In this document: one piece after another, positions 6,872 to 16,580 of the stretch | Numbering within the stretch: position 1 is the stretch's first letter | Layout: every line of letters starts with the position of its first letter | Origin: Oscillospiraceae bacterium | Lineage (GTDB): Bacteria; Bacillota; Clostridia; Oscillospirales; Oscillospiraceae | Reading direction: 5' to 3' | DNA: 64,000 bases | Assembly (NCBI GenBank): GCA_017619715.1 | Contig: JAFZRS010000002.1 | Span: 62,001 to 126,000 of the forward strand | Translations under genes and position numbers: made by a program | Notes under the pieces: model-generated | The model's database searches: none | The model's input: only the letters and a program-made list of their open reading frames with translations | Told to the model about the DNA's origin: nothing

Positions 6872-7264
6872 ATGAAAACGTGGAAGATGGTGTCCGGCAT
6901 TCTCTCTATGGTGCTGTTCGTTGTGATTACACTGCAGTCCTGCGCAGCCGGTGTTGCGGAAGCTTTTTCTCAAGAGGACGCGAACAGCGGAACGGGCGTT
7001 CTGGTCGCCTTTTTGCTGTTGGCTGCCGGAATTGTGTCCGTCGTGACCCGGCAGGGGAAAAAGGGCGGAAATATCGCGCTGATCGTACTCTTTGCGCTGG
7101 CAGCGGTGCTGGGATTTTCCGCGACGGTATTCAAAGATTTGCAAGTTTACGCTGTATGGTGTCTGGTCTGCCTTGCCATCGCCTGCGTCGATCTGGCGCG
7201 GCGCAAACCGCCCAAGGCTGATACAGAGAAAAACTCCCCAGCGGAACCGGAAACCGAGGCATAA
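6872..7264 (+). CDS. Small integral membrane protein
   Basis: A 130-residue protein with four predicted membrane helices (about residues 7-27, 43-60, 66-84 and 88-104) and a polar, acidic tail (about 108-130). It follows the lipoprotein gene by 12 bp with its own AAGGAGG site and shares its terminator. No enzyme motif is seen. I do not recognise a named family; the pair probably acts together at the membrane. Confidence 0.75.
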   Translation: MKTWKMVSGILSMVLFVVITLQSCAAGVAEAFSQEDANSGTGVLVAFLLLAAGIVSVVTRQGKKGGNIALIVLFALAAVLGFSATVFKDLQVYAVWCLVCLAIACVDLARRKPPKADTEKNSPAEPETEA

Positions 7265-7294
7265 AAAAGAGCGGCTACTCGCCGCTCTTTTTTT
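7264..7294. terminator. Bidirectional terminator between the membrane gene and pgsA
   Basis: AAAAAAGAGCGGC and GCCGCTCTTTTTTT pair around a TACTC loop. The T-run on each side serves the two convergent genes; the last codons of pgsA overlap it. Confidence 0.9.
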
Positions 7295-7823
7295 ACGTCT
7301 TCTCCCGGAACACGTCCCGATTTTTTACGAAGTACTCGATGCCCGAATAGACGGTGGTGAGCAGTATAATGCCCTGACACGTCAGGTTCAGCCAGCCGGG
7401 GACGCCAAAGATCAGCAAACAAATGCACACCATGGTAGCGGCTGTTTTCACCTTGCCGGAGAGAGCGGCGGCAATGACGCGACCCTTTTCCACCGCCACC
7501 AGGCGCATACCCGATACGGCAAACTCCCGCAGCAGTACGATCGCCAGCAGCCAGCCGAAAAACTCTCCGCCGTCCACCAAGACGCACAGCGCCGCCATCA
7601 CCAGGCACTTATCCGCCAGGGGATCTGCAAACTTGCCGAAGTCGGAGATCTGGTTATAATGGCGGGCGATGTAGCCGTCCAGCAGATCGGTGAGACTGGC
7701 GAGGATGAACACACCCAGCGCCGCGTAGCGGTGACCGGGGAAGTCCCAATACGCCATCACCAGAAACACCGGGATCAGCGCGATACGAAACAGTGTCAGC
7801 TTATTGGCAGTCGTCATGGGCAT
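7293..7823 (-). CDS. pgsA: CDP-diacylglycerol-glycerol-3-phosphate 3-phosphatidyltransferase
   Basis: A 176-residue membrane enzyme that makes phosphatidylglycerophosphate, the first committed step to phosphatidylglycerol. The CDP-alcohol phosphatidyltransferase motif DG-x2-AR-x8-G-x3-D-x3-D is intact (DGYIAR ... DFGKFADPLAD, residues about 48-70), with several membrane helices. The start is the first of two close ATGs, next to GGAGGAA. It lies three bases after rimO, as the last gene of the rimO-pgsA unit. Confidence 0.95.
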   Translation of the reverse strand: MPMTTANKLTLFRIALIPVFLVMAYWDFPGHRYAALGVFILASLTDLLDGYIARHYNQISDFGKFADPLADKCLVMAALCVLVDGGEFFGWLLAIVLLREFAVSGMRLVAVEKGRVIAAALSGKVKTAATMVCICLLIFGVPGWLNLTCQGIILLTTVYSGIEYFVKNRDVFREKT

Positions 7824-7826
7824 GGC

Positions 7827-9146
7827 TCATTCCTCCAGCTCTCCCGTCATCTCGCCGTCCATCACGCCGGTAAGACGCACGAGGACAAACTCACCCGGGG
7901 CAACGTCGCGCCCGGCGGTAAAATAGATACGTCCGTCGATCTCGGGACTTTCCGCGAAGCTGCGTCCGGTGTAGCACATGGACTGACCGTCAAACCCGTC
8001 GCACAGCACCTCTACCGTGCTGCCCAGACGGCCGGCGTTGAAATCGTCCATGATCTCCGATTGCACGTCCACCACCAGCTCCGCACGGCGTTCCGCCTCG
8101 GCGGTATCCACCCGGTTGAGCATTTTGGCGGCGGCGGTACCCTCCTCCGGCGAATAGGGAAATACGCCCGTGCGCTCGATGCGCACCTGACGCAAAAAAT
8201 CGCACAGCTCATCAAACGCCGCCTCGTCCTCGTAGGGCAGGCCCGTGATCACCGTGGTGCGCAGTACCAATCCGGGAATTTTGCGGCGCAAACGGTCAAA
8301 TATCTCCATTAGCGCCGCCTTGTTGTCACGGCGGTTCATGGCGGTAAGTACCCGGTCGTTGCAGTGCTGAATCGGCAGGTCGATATACTTCAAAATCTTC
8401 GGCTCGGAGGCGATCGTGTCGATCAGCTCGTCGGTGATCTCATCGGGGTATAGATAATGAAGCCGGATCCAATGGAAATCCAGACGGCAAAGCGCACGCA
8501 GCAGCGCCGAGAGTTTCCGTTCGCCGTAGAGGTCGATCCCGTAGCGGGTGATATCCTGGGCGATGACGATGCACTCTTTTACCCCGGCGTCCGCCAGCTT
8601 CTGCGCCTCGCGAAGCACGTCCTCCATGCGGCGGCTGCGGTATTTTCCCCGCAGGGCAGGGATGATACAGTAGGCGCAGTGGTTATCACAGCCCTCGGCG
8701 ATACGCAAAAACGCGTAGTGGGAGGGCGTGGTCACCACGCGATCCAGTTCCTCCACCGGCGCGTTGATACTGCCGAAGCGTGACACGGTGCGCCCCTGCA
8801 CCAGCTCACGCAGCGCCGAAACGATCTCGCCGTAGCTGCCGGTGCCCATCAAGCCGTCCACCTCGGGCATTTCTTCGATGATCTCCTGCTGATACCGCTG
8901 GCTCAGACAGCCGGTAACCAGTATCTTTCCCACCTGACCCTGCGCCTTCAGCTCCGCCATGGACAAAATGGTGTCGATCGCCTCGCTTTTAGCGCTGTCA
9001 ATGAAGCCGCAGGTGTTGATGACCACCGCGTCGGCGCCTGTCGGCTCGGGTAGAAGCTCCATGCCTGCGTCGCGGCACAGCGCCATCATCTGTTCCGTAT
9101 TTACCAGATTTTTCGCGCAACCCAAAGAAATAAACGAAACCTTCAC
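7827..9146 (-). CDS. rimO: Ribosomal protein uS12 methylthiotransferase
   Basis: A 439-residue radical-SAM enzyme that adds a methylthio group to an aspartate of ribosomal protein S12. The N-terminal MTTase domain (SLGCAKNLVNTE) carries three cluster Cys; the radical-SAM motif is CDNHCAYC near residue 148, and a TRAM-like end follows. The NLVNTE sequence after the first Cys points to RimO rather than MiaB. The start is a GTG with AAAGGATAA upstream. It follows recX by 12 bp. Confidence 0.93.
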   Translation of the reverse strand: MKVSFISLGCAKNLVNTEQMMALCRDAGMELLPEPTGADAVVINTCGFIDSAKSEAIDTILSMAELKAQGQVGKILVTGCLSQRYQQEIIEEMPEVDGLMGTGSYGEIVSALRELVQGRTVSRFGSINAPVEELDRVVTTPSHYAFLRIAEGCDNHCAYCIIPALRGKYRSRRMEDVLREAQKLADAGVKECIVIAQDITRYGIDLYGERKLSALLRALCRLDFHWIRLHYLYPDEITDELIDTIASEPKILKYIDLPIQHCNDRVLTAMNRRDNKAALMEIFDRLRRKIPGLVLRTTVITGLPYEDEAAFDELCDFLRQVRIERTGVFPYSPEEGTAAAKMLNRVDTAEAERRAELVVDVQSEIMDDFNAGRLGSTVEVLCDGFDGQSMCYTGRSFAESPEIDGRIYFTAGRDVAPGEFVLVRLTGVMDGEMTGELEE

Positions 9147-9158
9147 GTTGATTATCCT

Positions 9159-9791
9159 TTACTCGTCTTCTGTAATCTCTCCGTCCGCCTCCGCCAAACG
9201 GTTGATTGCCGGGCGAATTTCCTCCCAGGAAAAGCCCCGACGCAGCAGCGCGCCTGCGAGCCTTTTCCGTTCGGCACGATCCACCGTACGTCCGGCGCAT
9301 TTGCTTCTCAAAAAGCGGTCGATCTCTTCCCGGCTGTCAGGCAATTCCGCCAGCGCACGTTCCCACAGCTCCTTGGGGATTCCCCGGCGAAAAAGCTCCT
9401 GTTCCACCCGGGCGCGTCCGTAGCCCATGGCGGCGTAATGGCGCGCCACCACGCCCGCGTAGACATCGTCGTCAACAGCGCCCAGCTCTGCCGTGCGTCC
9501 GGCGATTTCCGCCGCCTCGTCAGGCTCGGCGCCGCGGCGGCGGAGACGGTCGGTCAATTCCTTTTGGCTGAGCATACGAGCGGAGGCAATATGCGCCGCC
9601 AACTGCTCTGTCTCAGAGCGGCGCGCAGAGCACAGCAGGGCATCTATCTCCTGCTGTGTCAGCTCCCGACCCGGATAGAGGTCAAATGACAACAGTTCCT
9701 TTTCCGTGACCCGGACAAGTTCGCCCTCCTCCGGGATCAGCAAAATTCGCCCGCGCTTATGCTTGGATACTTCGATCCGCTTGATCTTCAT
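9159..9791 (-). CDS. recX: RecA regulator RecX
   Basis: A 210-residue RecX-family protein built from three-helix repeats (for example [15 protein letters not shown] and [19 protein letters not shown]). RecX binds RecA filaments and tunes recombination. Its ATG overlaps the recA stop (ATGA), so the two are translationally coupled. An N-terminal 50-residue extension ([20 protein letters not shown]) is typical of Firmicutes RecX. Confidence 0.92.
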   Translation of the reverse strand: MKIKRIEVSKHKRGRILLIPEEGELVRVTEKELLSFDLYPGRELTQQEIDALLCSARRSETEQLAAHIASARMLSQKELTDRLRRRGAEPDEAAEIAGRTAELGAVDDDVYAGVVARHYAAMGYGRARVEQELFRRGIPKELWERALAELPDSREEIDRFLRSKCAGRTVDRAERKRLAGALLRRGFSWEEIRPAINRLAEADGEITEDE

Positions 9792-10897
9792 TCGGCGCTG
9801 TCGTCAAAATCATCGGCGGACACGTCCACCGCCCGACCGGCGGCACGCGCCGCCACACGGGACTGCGCGCCCATCAGCTTGTGGAAGTTGTCGCGCACCT
9901 GCTTTTCCAGCGCCTCCGCCTCCTCGGGGTGATCCCGGAAGTACTGCTTGGCGGCGTCCTTGCCCTGTCCCAGACGCAGTTCGCCCATATTGAACCAACT
10001 GCCGCTCTTTTGCACCAGATCCAGACGAACCGCCAGGTCAATCAGCTCACCCAAATGGCTGATGCCTTCGCCGTACATGATATCGAACTCCGCCTCGCGG
10101 AACGGTGGCGCGACCTTGTTCTTGACTACCTTCGCCTTCACATGGTTGCCCACCACTTCGCCGCCGGATTTCAGCGTCTCCACACGGCGCACATCGATGC
10201 GGACGGAAGCGTAGAACTTCAACGCCCGGCCGCCGGTGGTAACCTCGGGGTTTCCGTACATCACACCCACCTTCTCGCGAAGCTGGTTGATAAAGATAAC
10301 GATGGTGTTGGTCTTGTTGATGATGCCTGTGAGCTTGCGCAGCGCCTGACTCATAAGCCGGGCGTGCAGACCCACGAAGCTGTCGCCCATCTCTCCTTCG
10401 ATCTCGGCGCGAGGTACCAGCGCCGCCACGGAGTCCACCACCACCACGTCGATGGCGCCGGAGCGCACCAGCGCTTCGGTGATCTCCAGCGCCTGCTCGC
10501 CAGTATCCGGTTGGGAGATGAGCATATCCTCCACATTCACGCCCAATGCCCGGGCGTACGTGGGATCAAGGGCATGTTCGGCATCCACAAATGCCACCTC
10601 GCCGCCAAGACGCTGTGCCTCCGCCAGCACGTGCAGCGCCAACGTGGTCTTACCGGAGGATTCCGGTCCGTAGATCTCCACTACGCGACCCCGGGGCAGT
10701 CCGCCGATGCCCAACGCCAGATCCAGCGCCAGCGATCCGGTGGGGATCGTCTCCACGTTGGCTACCTGCTCGGCGCCATAGCGCATGATGGAACCTTTGC
10801 CGTACATTTTCTCGATCTGCTGCATGGCGGTTTCCAACGCCTTTTTCTTATCGGAAATCACGGGTGCAGCGGGAATCGGATCTCTTTTCACTGCCAT
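9788..10897 (-). CDS. recA: Recombinase RecA
   Basis: A 369-residue RecA: Walker [10 protein letters not shown] at residues 77-85, Walker B-like [12 protein letters not shown] near 155, the central signature with loop L1 and L2 regions, and a C-terminal acidic end. It catalyses strand exchange and activates LexA cleavage. AAAGGAGG precedes the ATG. The 46 bp between prmC and recA hold only a weak promoter candidate (TTGAAA, 17 bp, TAAGCA) and no LexA-type box by eye, so expression may depend on readthrough from prmC. Confidence 0.98.
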   Translation of the reverse strand: MAVKRDPIPAAPVISDKKKALETAMQQIEKMYGKGSIMRYGAEQVANVETIPTGSLALDLALGIGGLPRGRVVEIYGPESSGKTTLALHVLAEAQRLGGEVAFVDAEHALDPTYARALGVNVEDMLISQPDTGEQALEITEALVRSGAIDVVVVDSVAALVPRAEIEGEMGDSFVGLHARLMSQALRKLTGIINKTNTIVIFINQLREKVGVMYGNPEVTTGGRALKFYASVRIDVRRVETLKSGGEVVGNHVKAKVVKNKVAPPFREAEFDIMYGEGISHLGELIDLAVRLDLVQKSGSWFNMGELRLGQGKDAAKQYFRDHPEEAEALEKQVRDNFHKLMGAQSRVAARAAGRAVDVSADDFDDSAE

Positions 10898-10943
10898 GTA
10901 TATGTCCTCCTTTATGATTGCTTATCCGGTTAATAACGCTATT

Positions 10944-11810
10944 TCAAAGCTCGTCACACAAGACGCCGTATACCACCCGGGGAATCCCTGCGGTGTCCGG
11001 CACGATCTGGATATCGCCGAAGCCCACGGCGCGCATGATCCGCAGTACCGGATCCGCCTGACCGATCCCCACCTCAAAGTAGAGCCGTCCGCCCACGTGC
11101 AGACAGTCGCGCCACTTGTCGCACACGGCGCGGTAGAAATCCAGACCGTCCGCGCCGCCGCACAGCGCTAAATGCGGCTCATAATCCCGGACGGAGCGAT
11201 CTAACTTCTCCATTTCTCCGGTGGGGATATAGGGGGGATTACAGACCACGCAGTCAAATTCCCCCAAGTTGGCAGGCGGCTTGCCCAGTGCGTCCATCTG
11301 GCACGGCAGCACACGCCCGGTAAGTCCGTTGCGGCGGACGTTCTGGCGGCAGATACGCAGCGCGCCCTCGTCGATCTCGCCGAGAACCACGTGGCAGTTT
11401 TCCGTCTGCGCCGCCACCGCCAGTCCCACACAGCCGCTGCCGGCACAAAGATCCAGCACCCGGGGCGAATCCAGCGTTTTCACGTACGCAATCGCCTCTG
11501 CCGCCAGCACCTCGGTATCGGTGCGGGGAATCAGCACGCGCTGGTCGATGTCCAGCGGCAGACCGTAAAACTCCCACTCGCCGATCAGGTACGCCACCGG
11601 CTCACCCGCCAGATGGCGCGCCACCAGCTCCCGCGTCAGCTTCTCTACCGATTGCGGTACGTAGAGCCGCGCGTCCCGGCTCAATTCCTCCCGGGTCTTG
11701 CCGGCGGCAAAACACACCAGCTCCCGCGCTTCCAGCGTGGCGGCATCTACGCCGCTGCTGCGAAAAAGCTGGCGGATATCCATATAGAGGTTGTTATACG
11801 TGATCGCCAT
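10944..11810 (-). CDS. prmC: Release factor glutamine N5-methyltransferase
   Basis: A 288-residue SAM methyltransferase that modifies the GGQ glutamine of peptide-chain release factors. The SAM motif LDLCAGSGCVGLAVA is near residue 115, and the catalytic NPPYIP near residue 182. The start is ATG 11810, with GAGGAT six bases upstream; a TTG eight codons earlier has no site. It is 27 bp downstream of yqhQ and runs on to recA. Confidence 0.93.
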   Translation of the reverse strand: MAITYNNLYMDIRQLFRSSGVDAATLEARELVCFAAGKTREELSRDARLYVPQSVEKLTRELVARHLAGEPVAYLIGEWEFYGLPLDIDQRVLIPRTDTEVLAAEAIAYVKTLDSPRVLDLCAGSGCVGLAVAAQTENCHVVLGEIDEGALRICRQNVRRNGLTGRVLPCQMDALGKPPANLGEFDCVVCNPPYIPTGEMEKLDRSVRDYEPHLALCGGADGLDFYRAVCDKWRDCLHVGGRLYFEVGIGQADPVLRIMRAVGFGDIQIVPDTAGIPRVVYGVLCDEL

Positions 11811-11837
11811 ATTGATATCCTCTGTAAACAGCAAATA

Positions 11838-12797
11838 TTACCACTTGTCCTCGCCCTTTTCCTCCGGCGAAACCAACTTCAAAGCCTCGATCGCCACCTC
11901 CAGCATGGAGTCGTCCGGTTCGTTGGTGGTAAAGTTCTGCATCCACATGCCGGGAGCAGACAGTATCCGCGTGAGCGCGTTGTCGTGGCGTCCCACCCAG
12001 CGGTTGAACTCGTACGTCACGCCCACCACAGGGATCAGCAGCAACAAATGTACCGCCACGCGCACCCACAGCACCTTCCACTCCACGTAACTGAGAACGA
12101 GACTGGAAAAAAGAATGGAAACAATGATGACCACGAACAAAAAGCTGGTGCCGCAGCGGGGGTGGTGCTTGGGCTGACGGCGGGCATTTTCCACCGTCAA
12201 CTCCAGCCCTGCCTCATAGCAGAAAATGGTTTTATGCTCCGCGCCGTGGTATTGAAATACCCGCGCCACGTCCTTTTGCCGGGATATGAGGATCATATAG
12301 CCCATAAATATGACGATCTTCACCACGCCCTCTATGAGGTTGTGGATCGCCGCGGAGTGGATATAGGGATCCGCCAGCCCCGCCAGAAACGTGGGCAACA
12401 GCAGGAAAAGTCCCACCGTCAGACCCAGTGACAGCAGTACGGACAGCCACAGCAGTACCGACTGCATTTTTTCGGCGGGAATATGCTCTTCCAGCCACTT
12501 ATCCAGTTTGCCCGGTTGGACGGACTCATCCTCGGGGAAATAATCCGCGGAGAACATCAGCGCCCGGACGCCGTTGACCATGGAGCTGATAAACGTCACC
12601 GCGCCGCGAATCACCGGCAGCCCCAGTACGGGATATTTGCTGCTGATCAGCGTCAGCTCCTCGACCTTCGTTACAAGCCCCTCCGGTGAGCGCACCACAA
12701 TCGCCTGCCGCCGCGGACCGCGCATCAAGATTCCCTCGATCAGCGCCTGTCCGCCGATAGACGTGCGGAACGCACGATCTTCCTTTCCCTTTTTCAT
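11838..12797 (-). CDS. yqhQ: DUF1385 membrane protein (YqhQ family)
   Basis: A 319-residue member of the DUF1385 family. The N-terminal signature GGQALIEGILMRGP (residues 15-28) and the central YHGAEHKTIFCYE (near residue 183) are diagnostic. Four or five hydrophobic helices lie between residues 110 and 250. It is widespread in Firmicutes, and its biochemical role is not settled. It shares an operon with prmC and has its own promoter. Confidence 0.9.
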   Translation of the reverse strand: MKKGKEDRAFRTSIGGQALIEGILMRGPRRQAIVVRSPEGLVTKVEELTLISSKYPVLGLPVIRGAVTFISSMVNGVRALMFSADYFPEDESVQPGKLDKWLEEHIPAEKMQSVLLWLSVLLSLGLTVGLFLLLPTFLAGLADPYIHSAAIHNLIEGVVKIVIFMGYMILISRQKDVARVFQYHGAEHKTIFCYEAGLELTVENARRQPKHHPRCGTSFLFVVIIVSILFSSLVLSYVEWKVLWVRVAVHLLLLIPVVGVTYEFNRWVGRHDNALTRILSAPGMWMQNFTTNEPDDSMLEVAIEALKLVSPEEKGEDKW

Positions 12798-12821
12798 AGA
12801 CAGGAATTCCTTTCACTGATG

Positions 12822-12850
12822 AGAATAACACAGCGTTTTCAAAAATGCAA
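12822..12850 (-). promoter_or_regulatory. Promoter of yqhQ-prmC
   Basis: Minus-strand TTGCAT (12845-12850), 17 bp, TATTCT (12822-12827), about 18 bases from the likely start of transcription to the coding start. Confidence 0.65.
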
Positions 12851-12861
12851 CACTTGTTCGA

Positions 12862-14295
12862 TCATTTTTCTTCCGGCTCTATAGGAAGGCAGATGGTCAC
12901 CACGGCGCCGCCGCCTTCGGCGTTGCCGATCTCAAACGTACCGCCGTGGCGCTGGACGATCTCGTCGCACACCGCCAGACCGATACCGCTGCCCCGCGCC
13001 TTGGAAGACCCCTTATAAAATTTCTGCTTCACATAGGGAAGCTCCGCCTCGGGAATACCGGGACCGTAGTCGCGGACGGTGATCCGGTACTGATCCTCCT
13101 CCTGCCGCATGGCGGCGACGATATGCTTACCCGATCCGCCATGCTTGGCGGCATTGTCCAGTACGTTGCAAAAGACCTGCTTGAGCCTCTCCGGATCGCC
13201 GGCAATGGGGCGCTCGTAGACCTGACCGCCTTCATCGTATTCCAGCGCGATACCCTCCTGCCGGAAGATCTCCCGGTAGGTGTAGATAGCGTCTTCAAAC
13301 TCTGCCTGCAGATCCACCGGCTCTATTTGCAGCGTAAACCTGCCGTCCTGCATTTTAGAGAATTCCAACAGCTCCTCCACCATATTGCTCAAGCGGCGGG
13401 ATTCCTTGAGAATAATGCCCAATCCCCTGTGTAGCTGCCTCGTGTCGTTGCCGTCGTCCGCCAGCAGCGTCTCCACCCAGCCGTTGATGGCGGTGAGGGG
13501 GGTACGCAGCTCGTGGGAGACTGATGAGATAAACTCCGTCTGCATCTTGTCGCTCTGGCTGATTTTCAGCGACATATCGTTGATATTGTCCACCAACTCG
13601 CCGATCTCGTCGGAGTAACGGTTGGGGATCTGAATGCCGTAGCTGCCGCCGGAGATGCGTTTGGCCGCCTCGCTGACCTCCGCCACCGGCGCCACCACGT
13701 TGTTGATGAAGATCAAGCTGGAAAATACCACCAGCAGCAGTACGCCCAGCAGCGCCGCCACCAGCGAAAGAATGGTAAAAAGCACCTGCCGGTCGATCTG
13801 GCGAGTGGAGGTAACATAACGCATGATCCCCACCACGGCGCCGTTGAACACCAGCGGACTGCTGACCGCCATGATCCGCTCTCCGGTGACGGGGTCGAGC
13901 CCCGTAAAGTGGGAGATATTGCCGCTCTCCAGCGCCTGCGCGATCTCCGGCGTGCCGGGAGACGTGCCTGCGGTCAGCCCTCGAGTAGACGTTACGGTCT
14001 TGCCGGAGGTGTTGAGAAATTGCAGCTCGATCACGTCGCTCTCATCGAAGCTCGCCACATACAGTGAAGCGGTGCGGTAGTATTCGTTGTAGCTGTTCAT
14101 GGTGTAGGTGTTAAAATAATCCGCGCCCGCCTTTGCCTTTGCCTCCAGAGAGGATTGCGCGCTGCCGAAGTAGATGTTGTTCACCGCGCCGGCTGCCAAA
14201 GAACCGATCAGGACCATGATGATCACCACCGGTCCGATGCTGTTGAGGATCCACCGTTTCCTTAGACCCCGTACCGCAAGTTTCCGTTTGAGCAA
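12862..14295 (-). CDS. Two-component sensor histidine kinase
   Basis: A 477-residue membrane kinase. One helix near residues 17-37 and another near 167-190 bracket an extracellular sensor region; a HAMP linker follows (about 192-245). The phospho-acceptor box SHELRTPLTAINGW lies near residue 260 and the ATPase has N (NVLDNAAKHG), G1 (DYGPGIPE) and G2 (GSGIGLAV) boxes. The start is a TTG with GGAGG nine bases upstream. It is 39 bp behind its response regulator. The signal is unknown; the sensor domain looks Cache-like but was not matched. Confidence 0.93.
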   Translation of the reverse strand: MLKRKLAVRGLRKRWILNSIGPVVIIMVLIGSLAAGAVNNIYFGSAQSSLEAKAKAGADYFNTYTMNSYNEYYRTASLYVASFDESDVIELQFLNTSGKTVTSTRGLTAGTSPGTPEIAQALESGNISHFTGLDPVTGERIMAVSSPLVFNGAVVGIMRYVTSTRQIDRQVLFTILSLVAALLGVLLLVVFSSLIFINNVVAPVAEVSEAAKRISGGSYGIQIPNRYSDEIGELVDNINDMSLKISQSDKMQTEFISSVSHELRTPLTAINGWVETLLADDGNDTRQLHRGLGIILKESRRLSNMVEELLEFSKMQDGRFTLQIEPVDLQAEFEDAIYTYREIFRQEGIALEYDEGGQVYERPIAGDPERLKQVFCNVLDNAAKHGGSGKHIVAAMRQEEDQYRITVRDYGPGIPEAELPYVKQKFYKGSSKARGSGIGLAVCDEIVQRHGGTFEIGNAEGGGAVVTICLPIEPEEK

Positions 14296-14334
14296 CGCGT
14301 TTTCGCCTCCCTTTTCAAGTATTGGTTCGTTCGA

Positions 14335-15018
14335 TCAGAAGCCCCATTTGTATCCGTAGCCCCAGACGGTGGTAATGTAGGACGGATTCGTGGGATTGTC
14401 CTCAATCTTCAAGCGCAGGCGGCGGATATTCACATCTACGATCTTCAACTCGCCGAAGTAGTCCTTACCCCAGACGGTGTCCAGAATCTCCTCCCGGGAC
14501 AGCGCCCGGCCGGAACTCTCCATAAACATCTTGATAATGGCGTATTCCACCTGGGTCAGCTTGATGCGCTGACCGTTCTTCTCCAGCGTCCGGTTGCGGG
14601 TATTGAGCAGAAACGGCGGCTGACGAATCTCGCCGTCGGGAATCTCCGCCGCGCCGCTGCGCCGCATCAGGGCGTCCACCCGCGCCGTCAGCTCCGCCGG
14701 GGAGAAGGGCTTGGTCACGTAATCATCGGCGCCGGTCATCAAGCCGGTCACCTTATCCATCTCCTGCGACCGTGCTGTCAGCATAATAATCCCGATATGG
14801 GTGTTGCCGGCGCGAATACGGCGGCACACCTCAAACCCGTCGATCCCCGGCAGCATGATGTCCAACAGCGCCACCCGAACGTCGCGGTGCTGCTGCAGTT
14901 TTTCCAACGCCTCTTCGCCGGTGGCCGCCTCCACTACCTCGTAGCCCGCGCGGCTGAGATTGATGACGATAAAACTCCGGATATTCGCCTCGTCTTCCAG
15001 TACCAGTACTTTTTTCAT
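14335..15018 (-). CDS. OmpR/PhoB-type response regulator
   Basis: A 227-residue regulator: receiver domain with phosphorylation Asp in ALLDIMLPGIDGFE (about residue 53) and Lys in VTKPFSP (about 103), then a winged-helix domain (residues 130-227) ending in a VWGYGYKW signature. It is partnered with the downstream kinase and lies 19 bp after the lipoprotein gene. Confidence 0.95.
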   Translation of the reverse strand: MKKVLVLEDEANIRSFIVINLSRAGYEVVEAATGEEALEKLQQHRDVRVALLDIMLPGIDGFEVCRRIRAGNTHIGIIMLTARSQEMDKVTGLMTGADDYVTKPFSPAELTARVDALMRRSGAAEIPDGEIRQPPFLLNTRNRTLEKNGQRIKLTQVEYAIIKMFMESSGRALSREEILDTVWGKDYFGELKIVDVNIRRLRLKIEDNPTNPSYITTVWGYGYKWGF

Positions 15019-15037
15019 TCGTCCGGACCGTCCTTTC

Positions 15038-16348
15038 CTATGTCAAATTCGTCCACTGCTGGACGACCAGATGAAAGCTATGCCGCAAGAAATCCTCCGT
15101 CAGACCCAGCTCCTGCCCCGCGCTCAACAGCTCGCCGGCGTAGATGGTGCCGGTCTGGCGTTCGAGGATCAGCCGATTGCCGCGCAGTGCGCGGTTTTCC
15201 CGGTTCTCGCCCGTGAGCATATAAATGCTGATTGCCGCGCGCCCGTCTACCAACAGCGTGGTCTGCGCCTCATTGCTGATATTCTCCGCCATCGCCACGT
15301 CTATCCGGCTTCGCCACTCCTGCGGCAACGTAAAATACCAGCCGCCGGAAGGGCTGTGATAGGTGTACAGCACCGGCGTGTACTGTCCGTTGCCGTTATA
15401 TTGCCGCCACATGACAAGCCCGTCCCCCTGAACGCCCGAAGTGTCGAGAGGAGACGGCACCTCGATCACGCCGTCGCCGTTGATGTCCTGCGGGCGAAGC
15501 TGCATATAGGGAAAGACTATGCCGGATCTGCCGGTGCGTCTGTCCGCCGCCACGTTGACAAGCCCCGATCCCTTCCGGCAGATCAGAATATCCGTGGTTG
15601 CCACCGCCTCTTCACTGACCCCGGTAACAAATACCGCCGGCGTCTCATCGTCCAGCTTGCCGGAGACTACGCTGCCTCGGGTCAGATCCGCCATGGTGTT
15701 GGAGAGAGTCACAGAATAGGATACCGCCATGCTCTCCCCGTGCCAGCTATAGAATTCCGCCACGTTGTTTTCACGGCTGTCCACCCGCAGCAGCAACAGG
15801 CTGGGAATGCCGTCGCCGTCCAGCTCCTCTATGCTGCAGCGGACGTAGCTGCTCTGCATCAGCACCGTGGGCTCGGCTTCGGCGGTGTAGACCGCCACCG
15901 TCTGTACGTCGGAGCTGATGCGCCAGCCCACTACCAGCTCCAGTATGCCGTCGCCGGTCAGGTCCCGGTAGTAAACGCTGTCCACCGCCGTACCGCTGCT
16001 TTCAATGACACACAGTTGATCATAGATCTCACCCCTGGCGCGGAAAATAAACACCTTCAGCGGACGCTCATCGCTGCTGCGACGGAAAAAGGCAACGGCT
16101 TCCTCGTCGCCGTCGCCGTCCAGATCCACCATCTGCACGGACTGGATATTCCGTCCGCTGGACGGCGAGGCGTATTCATACCCCTCGGCAATGAGCTCGT
16201 TGATCTGGCGGGACAGATCCGTGTACTCAATGGGGAGCTGCGGCAGCGTGAAAAGTCTTTCAGATGTGGGACCGTATGAGCAGCCGCACAGCACCGCCGC
16301 CAACACCAGCGCGCCGACCAGCAGTCCTGCGGTTCTCCCCTTTTGCAT
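15038..16348 (-). CDS. Lipoprotein with FG-GAP/VCBS-like repeats
   Basis: A 436-residue exported protein. The signal peptide (AGLLVGALVLAAVLCGC) has a lipobox; Cys23 should be lipidated. The mature part has repeated Asp-rich motifs such as VDLDGDGDEEAV (near residue 70), RDLTGDGILELVV, EELDGDGIPSLLLL and QDINGDGVIEVPS, spaced roughly 50-130 residues apart, like calcium-binding FG-GAP/VCBS blades. The start at ATG 16348 follows AGGAGGAG. An extended -10 (TGcTATGAT at about 16395-16403) is the best promoter candidate. It heads an operon with the response regulator and kinase and may supply the sensed input. Precise function is unknown. Confidence 0.8.
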   Translation of the reverse strand: MQKGRTAGLLVGALVLAAVLCGCSYGPTSERLFTLPQLPIEYTDLSRQINELIAEGYEYASPSSGRNIQSVQMVDLDGDGDEEAVAFFRRSSDERPLKVFIFRARGEIYDQLCVIESSGTAVDSVYYRDLTGDGILELVVGWRISSDVQTVAVYTAEAEPTVLMQSSYVRCSIEELDGDGIPSLLLLRVDSRENNVAEFYSWHGESMAVSYSVTLSNTMADLTRGSVVSGKLDDETPAVFVTGVSEEAVATTDILICRKGSGLVNVAADRRTGRSGIVFPYMQLRPQDINGDGVIEVPSPLDTSGVQGDGLVMWRQYNGNGQYTPVLYTYHSPSGGWYFTLPQEWRSRIDVAMAENISNEAQTTLLVDGRAAISIYMLTGENRENRALRGNRLILERQTGTIYAGELLSAGQELGLTEDFLRHSFHLVVQQWTNLT

Positions 16349-16494
16349 ACCCGTCTCCTCCTTTTTCGGCAACTGCCGATTTTTGCTCATTCATATCATA
16401 GCACATCTTCCTCCGTTTTGGTAGTGCAACTTTTTTCTTCCATTTTATGATCCTATGTGTCAATATGCGGGGGTGAAATTTCTCCCTTTTGCGG

Positions 16495-16534
16495 AAAAAA
16501 CGGTGCGGTCTCTCTTGAGACTGCACCGTTTTTT
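16495..16534 (-). terminator. Terminator after ppdK
   Basis: An AAAAAACGGTGC-type stem with GCACCGTTTTTT lies about 45 bases beyond the ppdK stop. A-runs and T-runs flank it on both sides, so it could work in either direction. Confidence 0.75.
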
Positions 16535-16580
16535 AAAAAAATCGTGTCCTTATCACGCCGTCCTTTTCCGTGCGGCGACC

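Noticed and set aside
10898-10943. Possible LexA box upstream of recA
   Set aside because: No GAAC-N4-GTTC or similar palindrome is present in the gap.
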